DNA of 64,000 nucleotides from an endosymbiont of Galathealinum brachiosum (GTDB lineage Bacteria; Pseudomonadota; Gammaproteobacteria; SZUA-229): positions 124,001 through 188,000 of the forward strand of contig QFXC01000014.1 of NCBI GenBank assembly GCA_003349885.1, in the 5' to 3' direction. Of this stretch, positions 34,376 through 42,157 are shown piece by piece. The notes under the pieces were generated by a model. That model saw only the letters and a list, made by a program, of their open reading frames with translations. It searched no databases and was not told the DNA's origin. The translations under genes and the position numbers were made by a program. Positions within the stretch are counted from its first letter, which is position 1, and every line of letters begins with the position of its first letter.

Positions 34376-35023
34376 TCAGGGAATAACATAAAACAGGATA
34401 GAAAAGAAATGCAATACACTGCCCGCAAGCACAAACATGTGCCAGATCGCGTGATTGTATTTAATGCTATCCCATACATAAAAAACAACACCTAAAGAAT
34501 AAAATAAACCTCCAGCAAGCAACAATATCAGGCCTCCAGTTGCCACCTGCTCCAGCATAGGATTAATGGCGACAATAACAATCCAGCCCATTCCCAGATA
34601 AAGCGCCAGAGATACTTTTTTAAACGGTTTCCAGTTTACAAACTCAAGCACCACACCAATAAGAGCCAAAGACCAGATCACACCAAATAATGACCACCCC
34701 CATGAACCCCGTAAACTGATAAGTAGAAAAGGCGTATATGTTCCTGCAATAAGCAAATATATTGCTGCATGATCAATACGTTGTAATAAAACTTTAGCAA
34801 CAGGATGAGGAATGCCATGATATAAAGCTGAAGCACCATATAATATAATTAGACTGGCTCCATAAATACTGCTACTTACCACATGCCATGCATCACCATT
34901 AAGGCTGGAAAAACCCACTAGAATCGCCAGTCCCGCAATGCTAAGCAACATACCCAATGCATGCGTAGCGGTATGAGCAACCTCTTCAGCCGACGTATAG
35001 GCAGTTTCTTGCGATTGAGACAT
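34376..35023 (-). CDS. Hemolysin III (YqfA/PAQR) family membrane protein
   Basis: 215 residues with seven predicted membrane helices. EEVAHTATHALGMLLSIAG, SSIYGASLIILYGASALYHG, and HDI-like HAAIYLLIAGTYTPF are the family signature, together with the C-terminal HAIWHMFVLAGSVLHF; the conserved His, Asp and Ser residues form a buried metal site in PAQR proteins. Function in bacteria is poorly known, and most members are not haemolysins. It converges with smpB, with 9 nt between their stops. Confidence 0.88.
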   Translation of the reverse strand: MSQSQETAYTSAEEVAHTATHALGMLLSIAGLAILVGFSSLNGDAWHVVSSSIYGASLIILYGASALYHGIPHPVAKVLLQRIDHAAIYLLIAGTYTPFLLISLRGSWGWSLFGVIWSLALIGVVLEFVNWKPFKKVSLALYLGMGWIVIVAINPMLEQVATGGLILLLAGGLFYSLGVVFYVWDSIKYNHAIWHMFVLAGSVLHFFSILFYVIP

Positions 35024-35097
35024 GATGGAACCTCTGGCATTCTAACGACTCCGACTATACTGAAACACTAAACAAACGAAGTAAAGAACATAAATAC

Positions 35098-35511
35098 ATG
35101 ACTCGTAAGCATCAGCTAATTCAGGCCTTAAGCTTTGAAATAGGCGCTCTGACACTCTTTATCCTGATTTTTTCTCCTTTATTGGGGTATAACGAAATAG
35201 ACCTGGGAATCCTTGGACTCATTTTCTCATTACTGGCTATTATCGTTCTCTATTTCTACAATCAGGCATTTAACAGATCACTAGTAAAAATTAACGGCAG
35301 TACAGACAAATCTACCCTGGCAAGATTTGTACACGCCATTATGTTTGAGTTTATTTTATTACTAATAAGTCTGCCAATCGTGATCTGGTGGTTAAGTATT
35401 AACTTATTAGAAACTCTCACTCTGGAAGCAGCAGCAATCACATTTATGGTGATATACACTTTTTTATTCCACCTGATAGTAGAGAAATATATTATTAAAC
35501 CTTCTACTTAG
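35098..35511 (+). CDS. PACE-family (AceI-like) multidrug/biocide efflux protein
   Basis: 137 residues with four membrane helices arranged as two tandem bacterial transmembrane pair repeats. LSFEIGALTL carries the conserved Glu of helix 1, and YNQAFNR and RFVHAIMFEFILLL correspond to the two intracellular signature motifs. Characterised members export chlorhexidine or short diamines with protons. It is divergent from the HlyIII gene. Substrate inferred at family level only. Confidence 0.8.
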   Translation: MTRKHQLIQALSFEIGALTLFILIFSPLLGYNEIDLGILGLIFSLLAIIVLYFYNQAFNRSLVKINGSTDKSTLARFVHAIMFEFILLLISLPIVIWWLSINLLETLTLEAAAITFMVIYTFLFHLIVEKYIIKPST

Positions 35512-35603
35512 TGTTATTAAGAATGCATTCTGGCCAATATGATATTGTATTTATATACACAATATAAAAAGCTCTTACATGAGATTTACAGGCAATTAAA
35601 AAT

Positions 35604-35909
35604 ATGGAAGATAAAAAGTATGCAGTAATTTTCACTGCACAAATGACTAACCCTGATAAAGAGTATTATGCGACTGCAAAAAAAATGCGCGAACTGGCAA
35701 TCAATCAATACGGTTGTACAGACTTCACATCTGTATTTGAAGATTCAAATGAAATCACGGTATCATACTGGGAAAACCTGGAACAAATAAATGCATGGAA
35801 ACAGGATATAGAACATTTAAAAGCCCAGAACATGGGAAAGAGCAAATGGTATAAAACATACAGAGTACAGGTTGTAGAAGTTTTACGTGAATACTCTAGC
35901 CATTTATAA
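35604..35909 (+). CDS. ABM-domain (antibiotic biosynthesis monooxygenase-like) protein
   Basis: 101 residues, a single ferredoxin-like alpha/beta domain. VIFTAQM, QYGCTDFTSVFEDSNEITVSYWENLEQINAWKQDIEHLKAQ and the YRVQVVEV strand fit the ABM/YgiN fold; the WxxxExxxAWKxxxEH-like segment is typical. Members act on quinones or haem, or have no known substrate. No active-site assignment is possible here. Single gene. Confidence 0.75.
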   Translation: MEDKKYAVIFTAQMTNPDKEYYATAKKMRELAINQYGCTDFTSVFEDSNEITVSYWENLEQINAWKQDIEHLKAQNMGKSKWYKTYRVQVVEVLREYSSHL

Positions 35910-35991
35910 ACAGGTATAAATACCTTAAACATACATCACGTTTTTATATACTAACCACTATCAATATTTAAAAGGTAAACCAGAGGCTAAA

Positions 35992-36396
35992 ATGTCTTAT
36001 ATAGAATCCTCCCTGCTAGATGGCGAGAAAATCAGAGAACTATTCAATTTTCACTGGTCATCCAAAGTTCTGGCTATTGTTATGATCCCACTTATCATTC
36101 CAAGTTTTGGTATTGCTTTAATTATCATTATTAGAGAATACATAAAATTAGTTAGCACAGACCAGTGCCTGACAGACCAGCGCATTATACTAAAAACCGG
36201 CATTCTAACCTATACAACAGATATTATTGAGTTACCCTCAATTAAAACTGTAACTATCGATCAGAACTTTTTTGGCTCTATCTTTAATTTTGGCTCAGTG
36301 ATAATTAGCGACAACAAATCTAAAGACATAACCTTTAAATACGTAGATAACCCAATAAACGTCAAAAACACAATAGATAACGCCAGAACAGAATGA
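35992..36396 (+). CDS. Bacterial PH-domain membrane protein
   Basis: 134 residues. One hydrophobic hairpin (about 27-50), then a bacterial PH (bPH2/YdbS-like) domain containing YLTD-like CLTDQRIILKTGILTYTTDIIELPSIKTVTIDQNFFGSIFNFGSVII. No catalytic residues are expected. It probably tethers to the inner membrane. Function unknown; the neighbours give no hint. Confidence 0.75.
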   Translation: MSYIESSLLDGEKIRELFNFHWSSKVLAIVMIPLIIPSFGIALIIIIREYIKLVSTDQCLTDQRIILKTGILTYTTDIIELPSIKTVTIDQNFFGSIFNFGSVIISDNKSKDITFKYVDNPINVKNTIDNARTE

Positions 36397-36502
36397 AATA
36401 CACACTAATCACCTGATTTAATTCAATTTAAGGCATTATTGATTTTTTAAGCTAAAATTGGATAACGAATTAAAGATAACCATTATAAAAGGCATACCAG
36501 AC

Positions 36503-36964
36503 ATGAATACTAATAATGAAACAGATCGTCGACAATTTCTACTGGCTGCAGGCTCTCTGGCTGTTGCGGCTGCTGCAACCTCATCTAATGTATTAGCTTC
36601 CAATTCTAAACACCATCATCATGCTCCATCAAATGAAGAGCTTGTTAAAACAGCATCTCATTGCCGTTCTACAGGCAATGCCTGTATTGCACATTGCCTG
36701 ACTTTACTTGGTGAGGGTGATACTGAGATGGCTGAATGCGCGAAAAGCGTACAGTTAATGATGCCTACGTGTGATGCCACAGGATATCATGCGGCCGCCA
36801 ATTCCAAATATCTAAAAGATTTGGTTAAGACCTGCCAGGAGGTTTGTGAAGATTGTGAAAAGGCCTGCCGTAAACACGAAGACAAGCATGTTGAATGTAA
36901 AGATTGTGCGGAGAGCTGTTCTGATATGATTGATGCCTGCAAAGCTTATTTAAAAGCTGCATAA
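36503..36964 (+). CDS. Tat-exported four-helix-bundle copper-storage protein, Csp1-like
   Basis: 153 residues from the ATG at 36503; a TTG at 36458 gives a longer frame, but the twin-arginine signal TDRRQFLLAAGSLAVAAAA starts a few residues after the ATG. After the signal come a His cluster (HHHH) and a Cys-rich helical bundle: HCRSTGNACIAHC, ECAKS, PTCDATGYH, TCQEVCEDCEKACRKH, ECKDCAESCSDMIDAC. This Cys spacing is that of Csp copper-storage proteins, which bind many Cu(I) ions inside the bundle. Tat export implies it folds or loads metal before crossing into the periplasm. Methanotroph Csp1 supplies methane monooxygenase; the client here is unknown. Confidence 0.85.
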   Translation: MNTNNETDRRQFLLAAGSLAVAAAATSSNVLASNSKHHHHAPSNEELVKTASHCRSTGNACIAHCLTLLGEGDTEMAECAKSVQLMMPTCDATGYHAAANSKYLKDLVKTCQEVCEDCEKACRKHEDKHVECKDCAESCSDMIDACKAYLKAA

Positions 36965-37051
36965 TCATTTAAATTACCCCCCTTCAAAGCCTTGCTTAGG
37001 TTCAGATTATCTGAATTCTAAGTAGGGTTTTAAGTACTCAACAACTATAAC

Positions 37052-37435
37052 TTAATCATCATCTCTCAGTTTCTGCCCGGACCACGCACGAACAATCGCC
37101 CAGACTGCAACTAATATAAACACAGTATGCACGAAGGTAAAATAAGTAATAACGTAAACCCATGTCAATGGTGACTCAAAACCTCCAAGTAAAATCATAA
37201 GCGCACTAACCACAAACAAACTTACCCCTGCTATCAGGTTTAACTTAATCCCCAGTAAAGCATGATAATGATCGATAGTATTTTTTTCTGATTTACTAAA
37301 ATTAATCAGGAGATATATAAAAGCCAGACCTGGGAGAAAAGTAAGATTTAAAAAAGAGGCTAAAGCATAATTAGATGCGTGCTTTACCTGAGTATCTGTA
37401 AAACCATTATTACTGCTAACTTCTGATGCCTGCAT
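37052..37435 (-). CDS. Small membrane protein of unknown function
   Basis: 127 residues, three or four hydrophobic segments (about 30-47, 62-82, 90-115), a polar N-terminus and a short acidic C-terminus. NYALASFLNLTFLPGLAFIYLL and the DHYHALLGIKLNLIAGVSLF segment suggest a DUF4870-like topology, but I am not sure. Single gene. Confidence 0.55.
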   Translation of the reverse strand: MQASEVSSNNGFTDTQVKHASNYALASFLNLTFLPGLAFIYLLINFSKSEKNTIDHYHALLGIKLNLIAGVSLFVVSALMILLGGFESPLTWVYVITYFTFVHTVFILVAVWAIVRAWSGQKLRDDD

Positions 37436-37760
37436 TATCAGTACCTGATTATATTAGGAAAACGAGTATTCGACGCCTATACAACATTCACAACACCTCT
37501 GGCATCCCGTAACAACACTATCATAAGGATAGCAGAAATAGTAATAGAGTTTACTGCTTCCTCTGCTTTTTTTATAACACAACAAAACTTAGCGGCTAGT
37601 TAAAAAGTCCGTTAACTTTCCCTTATTCAATAACTTTGCTTTACCCCATGAAGAAACACAAACCTATACCAGAGATTTTAACCTTTATTACTTTACACAC
37701 ACAGATCATTTAATGGTAACTTACCCCGAATTATAATTTTCATTATAAACAGGATAAAAC
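37436..37760. other. Intergenic region between divergent small membrane-protein genes
   Basis: 325 nt without a credible ORF, repeat or strong hairpin. An AT-rich stretch just before 37761 holds ACAGGATAAAAC, a plausible ribosome-binding site for the RDD gene. I see nothing else. Confidence 0.5.
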
Positions 37761-38264
37761 ATGAGTGATAACATTTATGCTGCACCACAAGCCGATTTAA
37801 CACAGACTTCTGATAACGATAATGAAGCTGAGCTGGCAACTCGTTGGAGCAGGCTCTGGTCTTCATTAATTGATAGTTTAACGATTATGGCTGTTTCCAT
37901 TCCTACCATGTACTTTACTGGCGGTTTTGACATGATAAGTGAAGGAATACAACCCTCCTTTGCTTACAATATAGCGATTGCTGCATTATCCATTTCCGTA
38001 TTCTTTATCATTAATTTTAAATCACTGAAAACTCAGGGGCAGACGATAGGTAAAAAAACACTAAAAATAAAAATCGTTGATCTTGAAGGGAACCTGCCTG
38101 ACTTTAATACACAAATCCTGAAACGATATGCCACATACTTTTTACCTGGACAAATCCCGGTTGCTGGACAGTTTTTTTCACTTATAAATATACTTTTCAT
38201 ATTTGGTAAGAAAAAACGCTGCATACATGATTTTGTGGCCGGCACAAACGTCATTAAATCTTAA
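37761..38264 (+). CDS. RDD-family membrane protein
   Basis: 167 residues. The domain starts ATRWSRLWSSLIDSLTIMAVSIP, with the R...D pattern that names the family, and has three hydrophobic segments. KTQGQTIGKKTLKIKIVDLEGN is the diagnostic loop, and KKRCIHDFVAGTNVI the conserved end. A short acidic N-terminal extension precedes it. Some RDD proteins are Na+/H+ antiporters; role unknown here. It is followed 25 nt later by a second membrane-anchored protein. Confidence 0.85.
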   Translation: MSDNIYAAPQADLTQTSDNDNEAELATRWSRLWSSLIDSLTIMAVSIPTMYFTGGFDMISEGIQPSFAYNIAIAALSISVFFIINFKSLKTQGQTIGKKTLKIKIVDLEGNLPDFNTQILKRYATYFLPGQIPVAGQFFSLINILFIFGKKKRCIHDFVAGTNVIKS

Positions 38265-38289
38265 CAAAGAATCACCTACGGAAATTTTT

Positions 38290-38754
38290 ATGGATTTACT
38301 TTCTCAATACCTTGAAATCGCAACTTTTATAATTACAATTTTTGGTTTACCTGTTGCTATTTATATTTATTTACAGGAACAGAAACTTCAAAGAGAAGAA
38401 AGAGAATACGGCACATACGATGCACTTGATGACAAATATATAGAACTACAGCAACTATGTCTTGATTACCCGAACCTTGACGTTTTTGACACGCCGTTTA
38501 ATAAAAAACCAGACCTCACCGAAGGCGAGTTAAAACAGGAAGAAGCCATACTGCTTATTCGAATTTCCATTTTCGAACGAGCCTATTTAATGTATCAACG
38601 TGAAGTAGCAAAGGCCAAACAAAATCAGTGGGAAGGATGGGATATTGAAATACAGGAATGGTTAGAACGACAGAATTTTAAAGAAATATGGGATATTCAT
38701 AAACAATATTATGACAGAAGATTTGTCACATATTTCGAAAATAAAAGGTCATAA
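38290..38754 (+). CDS. N-terminally membrane-anchored protein of unknown function
   Basis: 154 residues from the ATG at 38290; a longer frame runs back into the RDD gene but has no support. One membrane helix (about 10-30) is followed by a charged, mostly helical cytoplasmic part with a Gln/Glu-rich coiled coil and repeated Trp residues (WEGWDIEIQEWLERQNFKEIWDIH). I do not recognise a named family, though similar single-TM proteins occur widely in proteobacteria. Probably co-transcribed with the RDD gene. Confidence 0.65.
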   Translation: MDLLSQYLEIATFIITIFGLPVAIYIYLQEQKLQREEREYGTYDALDDKYIELQQLCLDYPNLDVFDTPFNKKPDLTEGELKQEEAILLIRISIFERAYLMYQREVAKAKQNQWEGWDIEIQEWLERQNFKEIWDIHKQYYDRRFVTYFENKRS

Positions 38755-38788
38755 AAAGATGATTAAAAACATGTATTCAGAGTAACTA

Positions 38789-39502
38789 GTGAGCATATTA
38801 CTAACTGTAATTACATCAACCCTGCTAGCAGGACTTGCTATGCCCTTAGGAGCCGCACTTGCCTGCTTCGATAATATTAGAACAGACTGGTTAGAACAGG
38901 AGTTCAGACACAGTGTAATGGCTTTTGGTGGCGGCGCATTATTATCGGCTGTTGCTCTTGTTCTGGTTCCAGAAGGCATAACAAATCTCACCCCACTGTC
39001 AGCCAGTATTTATTTTATAGCTGGTGGTTTTGCATTTATGCTGCTGGATATATACCTCAACAAGATAAATACACCCGCAAGCCAACTTGCTGCGATGTTA
39101 TCGGATTTCATACCTGAATCCATCGCACTAGGCGCAGCATTTGCAACAGATAGTAAAATCGCTTTTTTACTGGCTGCAATGATTGGCTTACAAAACTTAC
39201 CCGAAGGCTTTAATGCATATCGGGAACTAAATAAATCTTCATCATACAGCCGAAAAAAAATTATAACTGTATTTACACTAATGGCTTTACTCGGCCCAGT
39301 TGCAGGAATATCCGGTTTTCTCTGGTTGCTTGATTATCCGCATTTTATAGGTGCAATTATGTTGTTTGCATCCGGTGCTATACTTTATTCTATATTTCAG
39401 GACATCGCTCCTCAGGTAAAACTTGAAAAACATTACGCTCCACCAATGGGCGCTATCTCAGGTTTTGTTTTAGGGCTGATTGGCTATATGGCAATGTCAT
39501 AA
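38789..39502 (+). CDS. ZIP-family metal transporter
   Basis: 237 residues with seven or eight helices, GTG start. The metal path signatures are present in altered form: SDFIPESIALGAAF (helix 4; the usual His is Phe-Ile-Pro-Glu) and GLQNLPEGFNAYREL (helix 5; the usual HNIPEG). The substitutions of the first His residues suggest changed metal preference or a regulatory role. It overlaps the next gene by one base (TAATG), so both are probably made together. Confidence 0.75.
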   Translation: MSILLTVITSTLLAGLAMPLGAALACFDNIRTDWLEQEFRHSVMAFGGGALLSAVALVLVPEGITNLTPLSASIYFIAGGFAFMLLDIYLNKINTPASQLAAMLSDFIPESIALGAAFATDSKIAFLLAAMIGLQNLPEGFNAYRELNKSSSYSRKKIITVFTLMALLGPVAGISGFLWLLDYPHFIGAIMLFASGAILYSIFQDIAPQVKLEKHYAPPMGAISGFVLGLIGYMAMS

Positions 39503-39816
39503 TGGATTTTCTTACCTTTAAAAAATTTATTAGCACAGAAGCATTAATTCTGTTTTATTACACGGGGGCATTACTAATGCCCGTCGGTATATGGGTTTCT
39601 CTTTTATGGTTAACAAAAAAGTACAAACTTATACATGATGCCTATCAAAATACAAAAGACATATTATGGAAATCATTAACGTTAAAACAACAAATAAAAT
39701 TTATTTCATTCTTTATTTTGTGTATCCTCTTTGCTGAACTATTCTGGAGAATGTTATTCGAATTTCTTATTGCCTATATGCAAATTCGCGATGCATTATT
39801 AAACACACAATTTTAA
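39502..39816 (+). CDS. Small membrane protein, DUF4282-like
   Basis: 104 residues with two hydrophobic segments (about 14-36 and 65-95). LTFKKFISTEALILFYYTGALLMPVGIW and LLFEF-like LFWRMLFEFLIAYMQIRDAL fit the DUF4282 pattern. Translationally coupled to the ZIP gene by a TAATG overlap, so it may be an accessory subunit. Function unknown. Confidence 0.65.
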   Translation: MDFLTFKKFISTEALILFYYTGALLMPVGIWVSLLWLTKKYKLIHDAYQNTKDILWKSLTLKQQIKFISFFILCILFAELFWRMLFEFLIAYMQIRDALLNTQF

Positions 39817-39828
39817 GTAACCTTTAAT

Positions 39829-40233
39829 ATGACATTTATAAAAACTGACAAACCTGTCGCAATCTGGGTCATATCAATAATAGCCGTAGTCTTTGGCTTA
39901 CTTACAATAAAATCAGGTGGATCCGTCATTTTTATTGATGGTATTGACCGAAAGAATGCAGGTAACTATATTCCTTTCGTAGTCTGGTTTAACTTTCTGG
40001 CCGGTTTTGCTTATGTTATCGCTGGTACAGGACTCTTTATGAAAAAAAGCTGGGCGGCCCGCTTATCTTTTCTTATAACAATCTCTACGCTGATAATATT
40101 CATACTTCTTGGCTTACATATACTTAATAATCAGGCATACGAGACGCGCACCGTTATTGCTATGAGTTTACGAACAACTATATGGACACTGATCTCTATA
40201 TTTTCATATATAAAATTAATCAAACCTGCTTAA
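39829..40233 (+). CDS. Four-helix membrane protein of unknown function
   Basis: 134 residues with four hydrophobic segments (about 9-28, 46-66, 76-96, 107-128). There are few charged residues and no catalytic motif. It is 12 nt after the DUF4282-like gene, so it may form a three-gene unit with the ZIP transporter. Confidence 0.6.
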   Translation: MTFIKTDKPVAIWVISIIAVVFGLLTIKSGGSVIFIDGIDRKNAGNYIPFVVWFNFLAGFAYVIAGTGLFMKKSWAARLSFLITISTLIIFILLGLHILNNQAYETRTVIAMSLRTTIWTLISIFSYIKLIKPA

Positions 40234-40446
40234 TAAAACTCTAAACATCATAAATAATCTTTACTGATATAACCCGGCCCGGTTTACGGCCAAGCATCCT
40301 GCCATCTAACGGTGATTGTAATTCCTGCCTGTTTCAGGTGATTGTTTTTGTATATATTAGTATAATTTAATATACTGAGACATAACTCACTGTTTTGTAA
40401 CATCAAGCCTATATAATTCATAAAAATCAAACTATCGAGAAAGCTA

Positions 40447-41091
40447 ATGACTGATAAAGAGCCGACTAAAAAGCCCACCGCCCCAAAGAAAGCCGCTAAA
40501 AAGAAAGCCGCAGCACAACCTGCTGCAGTAACCGTAGAAGCACTGGAGAGCATAAAGTCCGTACTGGCTGAGATGAAAACTGAACGACAAAGCCGTGATG
40601 AGCAGTTATCTCAGTTGTTTGATGGCCTGAATGGTGCTTTTGCCCGTGCAGATTCTATTAATAACGATCGTGAAGACCACAGCAATAAATCTATCAAGGA
40701 CCTTACAGAATCAATCATGCGTGACCATGAGGCCACCTTGAAAGAAGTACATGAGCAGGAAGCTCTGGCTGATAAAAAATTAGGTTATTTGCAACAAATT
40801 CAACAGCAGCAATCAAAACGTAATAAATGGATCGCCATACCCGGCGCTACCATGGCTGTTGTGGCCGTTATTTATATGTTTTATGTAGTCACTATTATGG
40901 AAGAAGCCATGAGCAGCATGTCTAACGATATGCAGCATATAACAAGCTCAGTTAATAATATGTCTACTCGAATGAACACGATCAGTGAAGATACTCGAGC
41001 CCTGAACGTTCACACGGGGCAGATGAATCACGTGATGAACCAGAATGTAGCGCCCGCCATGAATGGTATGAACAGTATGATGCCGTGGTAA
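40447..41091 (+). CDS. Lys/Ala-rich coiled-coil protein with one membrane helix
   Basis: 214 residues. The N-terminus is a KKPTAPKKAAKKK-type basic, PHA-granule-associated-like or histone-like tail (1-30), followed by a coiled coil (35-130), one membrane helix (about 133-157, PGATMAVVAVIYMFYVV) and a Met/Asn/Ser-rich exterior stretch. No catalytic residues. It may organise something at the inner membrane; function unknown. A 13-bp hairpin follows the stop. Confidence 0.6.
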   Translation: MTDKEPTKKPTAPKKAAKKKAAAQPAAVTVEALESIKSVLAEMKTERQSRDEQLSQLFDGLNGAFARADSINNDREDHSNKSIKDLTESIMRDHEATLKEVHEQEALADKKLGYLQQIQQQQSKRNKWIAIPGATMAVVAVIYMFYVVTIMEEAMSSMSNDMQHITSSVNNMSTRMNTISEDTRALNVHTGQMNHVMNQNVAPAMNGMNSMMPW

Positions 41092-41101
41092 TTATAAAAT
41101 A

Positions 41102-41140
41102 CTGAAAGACCGGTCACCTTATGAGTAACTGGTCTTTCAG
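41102..41140. terminator. Hairpin between convergent genes
   Basis: CTGAAAGACCGGT pairs with ACTGGTCTTTCAG (one G.U) around a 13-nt loop. The following AT-rich stretch is only weakly T-rich. It lies between the stops of the coiled-coil gene (41091) and the SCP2-like gene (41157), and could end both transcripts. Confidence 0.5.
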
Positions 41141-41156
41141 ATTATTTAATCGTTAC

Positions 41157-41552
41157 CTAAGCTCTGGCCATAACACTAAAACTATGAATAAAAGATGAGC
41201 CCACTCTGCTATCTTTCAAAATCGCTTTATAATCACCTACTTTCAGTTTTACCTTTCCAGCAGTAAACGCCATTCCCATTGATACCATACCAGGTGGCTT
41301 TTTAATCCATTTTCTCCACTGTGATTTACCACATCGGACATCTAGGTCCAGTTTCTGATCGGTATATATACCTGCTGAAACAATTTTACCATTTTCAATA
41401 GAAACATAAGCCTCCGGTTTATCCTGCTTATCAAAACCATAACCAATCACCTGAGTAAATCGCGCTTTTTCCAGTGGTTTTATTAACTCGGGCTCTTCAT
41501 TCCAGAATGCCATAAAATTATCAGTCCATTCTTTAGAAAATAATTCTGCCAT
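41157..41552 (-). CDS. SCP2-like lipid-carrier-domain protein
   Basis: 131 residues, no signal peptide. VSIENGKIVSAGIYTDQKLDLDVRCGKSQWRKWI and MVSMGMAFTAGKVKLKVGDYKAILKD fit the sterol-carrier-protein-2 fold, including the G.L.I.GD pattern. Such small proteins carry acyl-CoA or lipids. It is divergent from the MerR/acyl-CoA degradation operon, which makes a link to acyl-CoA metabolism attractive but unproven. Confidence 0.65.
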   Translation of the reverse strand: MAELFSKEWTDNFMAFWNEEPELIKPLEKARFTQVIGYGFDKQDKPEAYVSIENGKIVSAGIYTDQKLDLDVRCGKSQWRKWIKKPPGMVSMGMAFTAGKVKLKVGDYKAILKDSRVGSSFIHSFSVMARA

Positions 41553-41673
41553 TTGCTGACCTCAATTTATTATCAGAGAGTTTTTAAATTAACTTTAAAA
41601 ACACACTATATTCATAAGACCCCTCTAGATATATTTGCTTTGAAAGCCTCATACTTCCTATTAGGTTATTTAA

Positions 41674-41702
41674 TTGACGTTAACGTCAACCTGATCTATA
41701 TT
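41674..41702 (+). promoter_or_regulatory. merR promoter with perfect palindromic operator
   Basis: TTGACGTTAACGTCAA (41674-41689) is a perfect 16-bp palindrome. Its first six bases also serve as the -35 box (TTGACG), with a -10 TATATT at 41697-41702, 17 bp away. TTAGGAG lies just before the merR ATG. A MerR-family repressor or activator of acyl-CoA degradation would bind such a palindrome. Confidence 0.75.
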
Positions 41703-41721
41703 ATGTCATATAGGAGATGTA

Positions 41722-42096
41722 ATGGACAAGTTATTAAGCATTACTGAAGTCGCAGAAGAATTCGGTGTTACAGCAAGAACAATACGGTTTTATGAGAGCA
41801 AAGGCCTGATTTCTCCACAAAGAGTAGGCTCTACCCGCGCTTATTCATATAAGGACCGGGGGCGATTAAAGCTTATTTTCAGAGCTAAAAGGCTTGGTTT
41901 TTCGCTTACTGACATTAATGAGTACCTGGAACTCTATATCGTAGATCAGACTCAAAAAGAACAGGTACATCTCCTGTTAGACAAGGTAAATGGTCGAATT
42001 TCTGAGCTAGAGCAGCAACAGGAAGACTTAATCGATACTTTAGAAGAGCTAAGAGAAATACAGAAACAATGTTCGGAATCTATAGACACAGCCTGA
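41722..42096 (+). CDS. MerR-family regulator of acyl-CoA degradation, LiuR-like
   Basis: 124 residues. N-terminal winged helix: LSITEVAEEFGVTARTIRFYESKGLISPQRVGSTRAYSYKDRGRLKLIFRAKRLGFSLTDI, typical MerR. A C-terminal antiparallel coiled coil (about 85-120) serves dimerisation, with no metal-binding Cys pattern, so a small-molecule or no effector is likely. Its own promoter overlaps a palindromic operator. LiuR proteins control branched-chain amino acid and fatty-acid degradation in gammaproteobacteria, fitting the genes that follow 61 nt later. Confidence 0.85.
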   Translation: MDKLLSITEVAEEFGVTARTIRFYESKGLISPQRVGSTRAYSYKDRGRLKLIFRAKRLGFSLTDINEYLELYIVDQTQKEQVHLLLDKVNGRISELEQQQEDLIDTLEELREIQKQCSESIDTA

Positions 42097-42157
42097 CAAC
42101 ACATCTGCAGATTCATTAGTAACGAACTTAACTTTATTATTTATACCGGAGAACACC

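Noticed and set aside
40284-40553. Minus-strand 89-residue frame upstream of the coiled-coil gene
   Set aside because: It is the antisense of the Lys/Ala-rich N-terminus, giving an artificial Ala/Phe-rich product.
41553-41747. Small plus-strand frame overlapping the merR promoter
   Set aside because: It covers the promoter and operator, has no RBS and no recognisable composition.
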